From: Palsa-504 sp963844625 | GTDB lineage: Bacteria > Actinomycetota > Actinomycetes > Streptosporangiales > Streptosporangiaceae | Direction: 5' to 3' | Length of the DNA: 64,000 bases | Assembly (NCBI GenBank): GCA_963844625.1 | Contig: CAWJPF010000034.1 | Coordinates: forward strand, 186,001 to 250,000 | Shown here: positions 37,576 through 44,588 of the stretch, in pieces | Position numbering within the stretch: the first letter of the stretch is position 1 | How the letters are laid out: every line of letters begins with the position of its first letter | The notes under the pieces: model-generated | Seen by the model: only the letters and a program-made list of their open reading frames with translations | Told to the model about the DNA's origin: nothing | Databases searched by the model: none | Translations under genes and position numbers: made by a program

Positions 37576-37790
37576 GCCCGGCCTCCTCTCCGGCCGGCTG
37601 CTGGCCTCAGGTCGGTCCAGTGCTGGTCGATGTAACGGAGGCACTCGGCCCGGTCGCCGGGACCGCGCACCGCCTCCCAGCCGGCTGGCACGCCGATGGC
37701 CGCGGGCCACAGCGAGTGCTGGCCGAGGTCGTTGACCAGCACGAGGAAGGGGCGATCCTCCGCGTCGAATGGGTTCGGCGAATCGGTCAT
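37572..37790 (-). CDS. MbtH family protein
   Basis: A 72-residue MbtH-like protein: NPFDAEDRPFLVLVNDLGQH, SLWPAAIGVPAGWEAV and ECLRYIDQHWTDLRP, with the conserved tryptophans. MbtH proteins bind NRPS adenylation domains and are often needed for their activity. Start and stop overlap both neighbours by 4 bases (ATGA on each side), so it is translated in step with the first NRPS. Confidence 0.95.
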   Translation of the reverse strand: MTDSPNPFDAEDRPFLVLVNDLGQHSLWPAAIGVPAGWEAVRGPGDRAECLRYIDQHWTDLRPAAGRRGGRA

Positions 37791-39070
37791 GTCGTCACCT
37801 CGTTCTGTTCCGGGTCCTGACCGGCCTGTGATCCGGGAGGCCGCGGCGACCATAGATCCTCGGCGGACAGTTCGGCCGGGCCGTACTTACCGAGCGCGCT
37901 GATCAGCATCCGGAGCTCCAGCGCCAGGCACTCGGTCAGCCGGATCAGCCCTTCCTCCGGATCCTCGTCCACCGCAAGCAGCGCTGCCCGGCCCATGGTC
38001 GCGGCCCGGGCTCCCAGCGCCAGGGTCTTGGCGACCCGGGCACCCTCCCACATGCGGCCGCCCGCCAGCAGACACTTCGCGGACGGGCTGACGCGGAGCA
38101 GGCACTCCGCGAGAGGCAGGCCCACATGGTCGAGGAACGCGTGCGGCGCCCAGCCGGTACCGCCCTCCGCGCCATCGACGGTCACCGCGTCCGCGCCTGC
38201 CTGCCAGGCGACCTCAGCCGCGTGGCGGATGTCGCGAGCCGGGTGCAGCTTGACCCAGACTCGTGCTCGGGGAAAATTGTTCCGCATCAGCCGGATCTGC
38301 TGGCGGAGGATCTCCTCGGTCAGCGTGCCCGGGCTGGCATTGCGCAGGCTGTACTCGGCAGACCGGCCGAACACCTGGTCCAGGGCGAACCTGTCTCCGA
38401 GTTCGGCCGCGGCCTCCCCGTCGAGGACCGTCATGCCGCCAAGGCCGGGCTTGGCGCCCTGGCCGGCTTTGAGCTCGAAGCCAAGCCGGCCGCTGTCGAG
38501 CATGCCCTGGGCCGAGGGGTCGCTGTAGACCAGGTTCCAGACCTCGGCGTCCGCGTCCTCGGTGCTCTGCTGGACAACTATGCCGCCCACTCCGTCCGGC
38601 ACGGCTTCGGCGTAGGCGCGGATCCGGCCCAGCATGGAACGCTCGGAGCTGGCGCCGAACCGGCCGTAGCCGCCGACCGGAACGACGTTCTCGCCGATCA
38701 CCATCGGGATGCCCAGCCGGCCGGCCTGGGTGCTCGCGGCTATCCCCAGATCAGTGCTGGCGACCCGGGTGGAGCCGAAGGCGCTCAACGACACGGGAAG
38801 CTGCGAGCTGAATCCGCCGATTTCCGTGCGCAAGTCGACGTCGTGATACAGCGGCTCGCGGCCGAGTTCGATGAGCTTCTCCATCCGGCCTGGCATGAAG
38901 ACCGGCGGTACGATCTGGAACGAGTCCAGCGCGTCGAACCTGGAGCGGGCGCGCTGGCCGTGCACCGTGCAGCCGTACTCTTTGACGTCGGGGAACGCGC
39001 TGGCGGCACCATGCCGGGCGCGGTCACGCACCGCGGCTTCGGGAAAGCCTTCCGCAGTCAGGCCGGTCAT
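37787..39070 (-). CDS. GltB-like FMN alpha/beta-barrel protein (glutamate synthase domain, stand-alone)
   Basis: A 427-residue stand-alone version of the glutamate-synthase central/FMN domain. Key segments are FELKAGQGAKPGLGG, RVWVKLHPARDIRHAAEVA, ADAVTVDGAEGGTGWAPHAF and the late SAKCLLAGGRMWEGARVAK. The glutaminase domain and the three cysteines of the Fe-S cluster found in GltB are missing, so it is unlikely to make glutamate by the usual route. It may carry out a flavin-dependent redox step on a monomer or handle ammonia with the next enzyme. It is coupled by ATGA overlaps to the asparagine-synthetase-like gene before it and mbtH after it. Confidence 0.85.
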   Translation of the reverse strand: MTGLTAEGFPEAAVRDRARHGAASAFPDVKEYGCTVHGQRARSRFDALDSFQIVPPVFMPGRMEKLIELGREPLYHDVDLRTEIGGFSSQLPVSLSAFGSTRVASTDLGIAASTQAGRLGIPMVIGENVVPVGGYGRFGASSERSMLGRIRAYAEAVPDGVGGIVVQQSTEDADAEVWNLVYSDPSAQGMLDSGRLGFELKAGQGAKPGLGGMTVLDGEAAAELGDRFALDQVFGRSAEYSLRNASPGTLTEEILRQQIRLMRNNFPRARVWVKLHPARDIRHAAEVAWQAGADAVTVDGAEGGTGWAPHAFLDHVGLPLAECLLRVSPSAKCLLAGGRMWEGARVAKTLALGARAATMGRAALLAVDEDPEEGLIRLTECLALELRMLISALGKYGPAELSAEDLWSPRPPGSQAGQDPEQNEVTT

Positions 39071-40074
39071 GGTGATGGAACCCCCGGAACCTTCGGGTAC
39101 ACGCTGGCCTGCCACACCGACTCCAGCCCGGCGATGAAGCGGATCAGCCGCTCCAGCCCGATGCCGAAGCCGGCGCTGGCCGGGATGCCCTCTCTGGCTA
39201 TTTCCAGGTACCAGCCGTATTTGGCGGGATTCTCGCCGGTCTCCCGCATCCGGGTAATGATGTTGCGGTAGGAGTGCTCGCGCTCGCCGCCGCTGGCCAG
39301 CTCCCCGTAACCCTCAGCAGCGATGAGATCGAAGTTCCGCAGCACGCCCGGGATGCTCGTGCTCTCCCGGTCATAGAAGCCGCGTGAGCCCTTCGGGTAG
39401 TCGACGATGAAGAAAGGCCGTCCCACGTGGGCGGAGATCAGTGCCTCGCCCTGCCAGTCGATCTCCGCCGCGTCGCTCTGGGGATGTCCCATCTGCTGGA
39501 GCGTCCGGACCGCGTCGGAATGGGTCATCCGGTCGAACGGGCCCTCGTCGATCCAGCTGAAGGCCTTCGGATCCCGGCCTAGCGCGATGAGCTCCGCCTC
39601 GGCCTCGGCCGTCACCATGCGCACGCAGTTCCGGAGTATGTGCTCCGCGACGTCCATGATCTGCTCGCGGCTGACATCGGCCGCCTCGACGTCGATTTGA
39701 TGGAACTCGGCGAGATGCCGGCTGGTGGATGCCGTCTCCAGCGGCTCCATGCGGACGTTCGGCGCGAGGCAATATACCTTATCGAAGGCCAGCAACGACG
39801 CCTGCTTGTACAAGATCGCGCTCGTCATGAGGCGGTAGCGGTTGCCGTAGTAGTCGATGTCAACCTGCTTGGACCCGCGGATGCCTGGGTCGGTCACCGG
39901 CCCGATGATGGGGGTGAGCAGTTCGACGAAACCTGCGTCGCGCAGCGTGTCCCTCGCCGCCTGCAGCACAGCATTCTGGATCCGGACGACGTGCCTGGTC
40001 GTCGCAGAGGTCAGGTGCTCCCTGGGACTGGGCAGGACATCTTCGGCGCGGACTTCTTCGTCCTGGGCTGTCAT
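39067..40074 (-). CDS. class II aaRS-like asparagine synthetase paralogue
   Basis: A 335-residue catalytic core of Asp/Asn-tRNA synthetase without the anticodon-binding domain. Class II motifs are seen: motif 2 region VRMEPLETASTSRHLAEFHQID, motif 3 GFGIGLERLIRFI, plus FFIVDYPKG. In archaea such a truncated AsnRS paralogue makes asparagine from aspartate, ATP and ammonia. Here, downstream of glutamate mutase and upstream of an Asn-type adenylation domain, it may amidate aspartate or 3-methylaspartate. ATGA overlaps link it to both neighbours. Confidence 0.85.
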   Translation of the reverse strand: MTAQDEEVRAEDVLPSPREHLTSATTRHVVRIQNAVLQAARDTLRDAGFVELLTPIIGPVTDPGIRGSKQVDIDYYGNRYRLMTSAILYKQASLLAFDKVYCLAPNVRMEPLETASTSRHLAEFHQIDVEAADVSREQIMDVAEHILRNCVRMVTAEAEAELIALGRDPKAFSWIDEGPFDRMTHSDAVRTLQQMGHPQSDAAEIDWQGEALISAHVGRPFFIVDYPKGSRGFYDRESTSIPGVLRNFDLIAAEGYGELASGGEREHSYRNIITRMRETGENPAKYGWYLEIAREGIPASAGFGIGLERLIRFIAGLESVWQASVYPKVPGVPSP

Positions 40075-41384
40075 GTTGACATTCCTCCGTTGGTCGGTTG
40101 CTTGCCTTCGGTGATGATCGGGGTCGGGCTGCGATGCAGGGCGGTCTCGTCGAACGTGCGTTCCACGTATCTCACTGAGTCCAGCAGGTCGGCCGAGGTC
40201 AGCTCGCCCGGCTGGCTCGCGCCGCCGGGCAGGCTAATCGGCAGCGCGCCCGTCTCGGCCCATCTGAGCCATCCCTTGCCGTCGATATAGCTGCTGGTCA
40301 AGCCAGCATTGTCGGGATGCAGGCAGAAGGGGACGTCCAGCAGGCCATGGCGGAAGGCGGTCACGAACGCCGCGTCGAGGCCACCGCGTGCGGTCAGGTC
40401 GAGGACCGAAGAGATGATCGCGTGCGCCTCGGCGTGGATGCCGGTGTCCGGTACGGCCCTGCGGTACCGGGGTGCGGTGGCGGAAGCATCGGAGGCGATG
40501 GAAAGAGCCTCTATGTTCTCCGCGATCGTGGGAATGCGGTGCGCCTCCGCTACGGTCTTCACGATCAGCCGCTGCGCCCGGGCCCGCACAGCGATCCTGG
40601 CCGCCTCTTCCAGCAGCGCGAGCGCTCCCGCCGAGGTGCGCGGATAGACCCCCATGTAGGCGTACAGGACCACGTGGCGATCGGCCGAGGGGAGGAATTC
40701 GCGGGCCAGTCTGTGCAGCGCGGTGATGGCCTCGATGTCTTGCTCGGGGGATGTTTGCTGCGCGTAGCTCAGTGAGATATCTGTGATGCCGTGCTTCACG
40801 AAGAACATCCCCTCCAGGATGCTCATCGCGATGAGCAGGCTCGGCGGGCAGAGCTGGCCCATCAGGCAGCCGCCGAACGTCTCCAGGTGCGGGATTCCGT
40901 TCGCGTTTTCGGCCAGATGCTCACAGCTCCGGGCCCAGTTAGCCACCGATTCGCGCAGCGGGGTCCGCCCGTATGGCAGGCAGTAGGAGACCGGGCCACC
41001 CTCGGTGGCCGTCAGGCCCGCTCGGATCAGCGCGTCGACAATCGCCTGAGGTCGGGCGGAGCCGTGCCGGACCTGCACCGGGAAGGTGTCGTCGTGTAGG
41101 TCGGCCAGCACCTTCCTGGTCGTGCTCGTCGGGATGGTGACCAGGGGATAGCCGTTGAGCCCTTCGCCGTTGGTCACCGCGCGGGCCGCTGACGCGTGAT
41201 CGCCGGTCCGGGTGTAGCTGTCCACGGTGATGGTGCCTACCGCCTGTGCGGCGGAGTCGCGGGTGGCGCGCAGGCCGTCTCGCATCCGTGCCGGATCGCT
41301 GAACCCCATCCGCGGCTGAACCACCAGCGAGCCGGCCGAAGAAGCTTCCCGGACAAACCGCCCGAATTCAAGCTCGCCGTTCAC
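40071..41384 (-). CDS. glmE: glutamate mutase (methylaspartate mutase) large subunit
   Basis: A 437-residue GlmE/MutE-type TIM barrel: VVQPRMGFSDPARM near the start, TVDSYTRTGDH, GYPLVTIPTSTTRKVL, PVQVRHGSARPQAIV, GPVSYCLPYGRTPLRES, and TFGGCLMGQLCPPSLL, which match the catalytic subunit that binds glutamate and adenosylcobalamin with the small subunit. The reaction is L-glutamate to (2S,3S)-3-methylaspartate. It is shorter than clostridial GlmE (about 480). It starts at GTG behind a full-length AAGGAGGTGATC site and overlaps the small-subunit gene by 17 bases. Confidence 0.92.
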   Translation of the reverse strand: MNGELEFGRFVREASSAGSLVVQPRMGFSDPARMRDGLRATRDSAAQAVGTITVDSYTRTGDHASAARAVTNGEGLNGYPLVTIPTSTTRKVLADLHDDTFPVQVRHGSARPQAIVDALIRAGLTATEGGPVSYCLPYGRTPLRESVANWARSCEHLAENANGIPHLETFGGCLMGQLCPPSLLIAMSILEGMFFVKHGITDISLSYAQQTSPEQDIEAITALHRLAREFLPSADRHVVLYAYMGVYPRTSAGALALLEEAARIAVRARAQRLIVKTVAEAHRIPTIAENIEALSIASDASATAPRYRRAVPDTGIHAEAHAIISSVLDLTARGGLDAAFVTAFRHGLLDVPFCLHPDNAGLTSSYIDGKGWLRWAETGALPISLPGGASQPGELTSADLLDSVRYVERTFDETALHRSPTPIITEGKQPTNGGMST

Positions 41385-41907
41385 TGATCACCTCCTTCGG
41401 GCTCGGTACGGAGGATTCGATGAACTCGGTAAGATCTTCCGCTCCGGCGTTGTCATCGAAGATGGCGTCAAATCCGGCGTCCCGCAGGGCTTGCAGTTCG
41501 CGTTTGCTCTGGCGGCCGTTTATGCCAAGTTTTCCGCCGATGACGATGGACGTATCGGCCAGCTCCGGCCGTTCGCGCAGCTTGCGTATCACGCGCAGGC
41601 CGTCAGCGTGGCCATGGCCGTTCACGCTGCTGATGACCACGAGGTCGGGAGCGGCGCAGACGCACTGCTCAACCAGCAACTCGTCGGGCACGCACGGCCC
41701 GAGATTGATAACCTCGAGCCCCCGCTCCTGCAGATATTTCTGCATGAATACGAGATTCCAGGTGTGCGAATCTGACGAGACCGTGGTTAGCACGGCTCTC
41801 TTACGCAAACGGCTGAGTATGCCGCTCCCCTTCGGAATGTCCCGGCCGGAATTTTGTTCCAGTGGGTTCGCGGCCACGTTGCCCTCCGACTCCTGGCTGA
41901 TCGCCAT
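41368..41907 (-). CDS. glmS: glutamate mutase cobalamin-binding small subunit
   Basis: A 179-residue B12-binding Rossmann protein. After a 35-residue extension it reads VLTTVSSDSHTWNLVFMQ, where DSH is the cobalt-ligating D-x-H motif, then INLGPCVPDELLVEQ, VISSVNGHGHADGL and VIGGKLGI. It pairs with GlmE. The usual Gly of DxHxxG is Asn here. This is the first gene of the leftward NRPS operon; gene symbol is for the mutase, not glucosamine synthase. Confidence 0.92.
   Translation of the reverse strand: MAISQESEGNVAANPLEQNSGRDIPKGSGILSRLRKRAVLTTVSSDSHTWNLVFMQKYLQERGLEVINLGPCVPDELLVEQCVCAAPDLVVISSVNGHGHADGLRVIRKLRERPELADTSIVIGGKLGINGRQSKRELQALRDAGFDAIFDDNAGAEDLTEFIESSVPSPKEVISERRA
41386..41397 (-). 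promoter_or_regulatory. full-length Shine-Dalgarno site of glmE
   Basis: The minus strand reads AAGGAGGTGATC, an unbroken complement of the 16S rRNA 3' end, six bases from GGAGG to the GTG of glmE. It fixes the start at 41384 and implies unusually strong initiation for the large mutase subunit. Confidence 0.85.
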
Positions 41908-42205
41908 TGACTACAAACCTTGGTACCTGGGAAGGCGGCGCAAAAACGCAGGGAGGGCGGCAGTTAATAGGCAGTCCGGCGGCAGCGACTGAGTCGGTGA
42001 TAATGACGGACGGCCTGGCTGGCCGGTCAGGAGCTGCCGGTTACCGAGGCCACTCTCCCGAGAACCGGCAGTTTCAGCGCTGCGATCGGCAGGTTGCCCG
42101 GGCGCTGAGAGAAAGCGGAATGGCGGGGTAGTGCGACCACGCCAGGCCGGTCATCCTCAATGGCCGACCTGACCGCGGTCCCCGCCGACCGAAAGGATGG
42201 CCGCC
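41908..42205. promoter_or_regulatory. divergent intergenic region: NRPS operon / amidase
   Basis: About 300 bases between two divergent genes must contain the promoter of the leftward NRPS operon and that of the amidase. I see no clear operator palindrome or consensus promoter pair. Confidence 0.5.
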
Positions 42206-43675
42206 GTGCCTGACCTCGCCGCTCAGCTCAGCCGGAAAACGGCGCTGCCCGATATTTCCGCGCTGCACATGAAACTGCTCCGCGCCGAGCTGACGAGCGT
42301 GCAGTTGACCCGGCACTGCCTGGTCAGGATCGACGCAAGCAATCCGGATCTGCACGCGGTCCTAGCCGTGAATCCCGCCGCGATACGCCAGGCCAGGCAG
42401 GCCGATCGACGGTACGCGGCTGGCCGGTGGCGCAGCCGTCTGGACGGTATCCCGGTCATGGTCAAGGACAATATCGACACCGGCGGTCTGGCCGGCACCG
42501 CCGGATCCCGCCTGCTCGACGGGCATCCCCCGAGCAGGAACGCCGAAATCGTGACCTTGCTGCGGCGGGCGGGGGCGGTCATCCTGGGCAAGACCAACCT
42601 CTCCGAGTGGTCCAACTTCCGGTCCACCCGCGGCATCGAGGGATGGTCGGCGGTTGGCGGCCAGACTCGTAACCCTCACCGTGTCAGTCACAGTCCGGGA
42701 GGATCGTCGTCCGGCTCAGCGGCGGCGGTTTCCGCGGGCATGGCACCGCTGGCGCTCGGTACCGAGACGGACGGATCGATCGTCGCACCCGCCGGGCTGT
42801 GCGGTGTCGTCGGCGTCAAACCCGAGTTCGGCCTATTGCCGGCCGGCGGGATCGTGCCTATCTCCACCGAAATGGACACGGTTGGCTTGCTCGCCGCGCG
42901 CGTCTGCGACGCCGCGCTCGCACTCGAGGAGCTGGGCGGCATCCCGTCCGTGGAGCCTGCTCGCGGCGGCCTCCGTCTGGGGCTCTGGCTGGTGCCCGGC
43001 ATGGCGGCCAGCCTTGGCTCGTTCCTCTCCGGACCGGTCGAGAGCCTCCGCAGGGCGGGCGCGACGGTGGTTCCGGTGAAGCTGGCGGTCGACCGGCAAC
43101 TCCTGCGGGACGGGCTATTCGCGATGTACGCGGAATTCCGGCCCAGTGTCGAGTCCTATCTGCGCACCAGGACCGGCGTACCGCAGACTCTGGCGGAGCT
43201 GTGTGCGGCCAACCGCGCCGACCCGGCCGAGCTCCAGCACTTCGGGCAGGACCTGTTCGACCGAGCGCTCGAGATCTCCGCCGCCGAGCGGGCTCGCGCC
43301 ACATCCAGCCGGCGGCGCGCGGCACGCAACGCCGCTCTTCTTATCTGCGATACGCTGCGCAGATACAGGATCGACGCGGTGATCGCCCCGACTAACGAGC
43401 CCCCTACCCGGATCGATTATGCACTCGGAGAGCGCGGTTCGGCCGGCTCCTCCACCGTCCCCGCCCTCGCCGGTTATCCCGCTATCTCCGTCCCGGTGGC
43501 GCGGTCAGATGAGGATCTCCCGGTCGGCCTGTCCGTCTTCGGGCCGGCTACGCTGCCGCGCCTGCTGGCGATCGCTGCCGCGGTCGAGCAGTGGTGCGCA
43601 CCACCCGGGGCCAGCCCGGGTCTCGACTTCGTTCACATGGGTGATAAGCGATGCTCGAACCCACACGCTCCCTGA
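42206..43675 (+). CDS. amidase signature family enzyme
   Basis: About 489 residues with the Ser-cisSer-Lys amidase triad in recognisable context: Lys in GIPVMVKDNID, the Gly/Ser-rich SPGGSSSGSAAAVSAG, and the nucleophile loop ALGTETDGSIVAPAGLCGVVG followed by KPEFGLLP. It hydrolyses amides or transfers the acyl group. GTG at 42206 is favoured because AAAGGA lies 8 bases upstream; the ATG at 42197 is too close to it. It is divergent from the glutamate-mutase operon and may serve it (release, trimming or resistance), which is inference. Confidence 0.88.
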   Translation: MPDLAAQLSRKTALPDISALHMKLLRAELTSVQLTRHCLVRIDASNPDLHAVLAVNPAAIRQARQADRRYAAGRWRSRLDGIPVMVKDNIDTGGLAGTAGSRLLDGHPPSRNAEIVTLLRRAGAVILGKTNLSEWSNFRSTRGIEGWSAVGGQTRNPHRVSHSPGGSSSGSAAAVSAGMAPLALGTETDGSIVAPAGLCGVVGVKPEFGLLPAGGIVPISTEMDTVGLLAARVCDAALALEELGGIPSVEPARGGLRLGLWLVPGMAASLGSFLSGPVESLRRAGATVVPVKLAVDRQLLRDGLFAMYAEFRPSVESYLRTRTGVPQTLAELCAANRADPAELQHFGQDLFDRALEISAAERARATSSRRRAARNAALLICDTLRRYRIDAVIAPTNEPPTRIDYALGERGSAGSSTVPALAGYPAISVPVARSDEDLPVGLSVFGPATLPRLLAIAAAVEQWCAPPGASPGLDFVHMGDKRCSNPHAP

Positions 43676-44175
43676 CCGCATGCCCGGAAAATGAGCTTTG
43701 CCATTACGGCGATTGCCTCACCTGTCCAATCGCGTAACTGCGCAACGTGGAGAATTGCCGGATCCTGGTCTACCCCGGACCGCCACCACCAAGGCGCTCG
43801 TCCGGGTGGGCCTCGGCCACCGCCTCGATCACAAGCCCGGCGGCTGTCCGGCGGCGAGCGGCAGCCACTCGCTCCCGGACGTCCCTGCGCTGCGCGCAGT
43901 AGGCTCACTGAGCGGCTCCTGCGGCGAGCTGGACGACCTGACCTGTGCAGGCCCGTGACCTGCGAGGATGACGGCGCCTAGAGCGCCGGTCATTGGGGTT
44001 GCTTTGAGCAGGAGCCGCGCGGGCTCTGGACCAGGACCGGCCCAAGTGGTTGCTCCTCACCTGCCAACAGATCTGCAGGCCGACGCCCTGAGCTAGTTGA
44101 TCTTCGCCAATGCCCTGTAAAACTCCCGCGAAACGGGTCTAGCCACTCCAGCTTTATCCCTCCGGTCATCGAGGG
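43676..44175. other. intergenic region, nothing recognised
   Basis: About 500 bases between convergent genes. I see no gene, RNA or repeat here; the open frames are short and lack ribosome sites. Confidence 0.5.
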
Positions 44176-44445
44176 TCAGCGGGTCTTTCGTCCACCGCAG
44201 ATTCCGGGGCAGGCATGACCCTCGATCTGTCCCCACCCTCCACAGGTGGGGCAGTCACGCCCGGGGACATAGGGACGTGACCCGACGGTGCGAGTCTTCT
44301 TATTGATGAACTTGCGGCAGAAGGCGATGGGACCGAGTACCACGACTAGCAGTATGAATACTGCCGTGTGAAAGAACCCCGCTACGACCAATAGCAGGTA
44401 TACCACCACGAATATCGTGGTTAGCAGCTTACGTGCTATTCTCAT
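44176..44445 (-). CDS. small membrane protein with cysteine-rich tail
   Basis: An 89-residue protein: two hydrophobic segments (LLTTIFVVVYLLLVVAGF and VFILLVVVLGPIAF), then a short basic linker and a tail CPTCGGWGQIEGHACPGICGG, which looks like a DnaJ-type half zinc finger (CxxCxGxG). GGGAGAG precedes the ATG. Codon use is less GC-biased than in the neighbours, a sign of transfer. Family unknown to me. Confidence 0.65.
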   Translation of the reverse strand: MRIARKLLTTIFVVVYLLLVVAGFFHTAVFILLVVVLGPIAFCRKFINKKTRTVGSRPYVPGRDCPTCGGWGQIEGHACPGICGGRKTR

Positions 44446-44588
44446 TTCTCTCCCTCGATTCGCCGATGATTATCGCCAGGCCGCGATGTCTAGGCGGGAG
44501 CGTCTGAAAGCCGCGCGGGCGTGCTCAGGTTTTCCTCTGGGCCCAGATATGACCTGGGCCCGGAGCTACTTCATCGGCGGCGGTTGTC

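Noticed and set aside
41508..41907. glmS as glucosamine-6-phosphate synthase
   Set aside because: The protein is a cobalamin-binding mutase subunit; only the symbol is shared.
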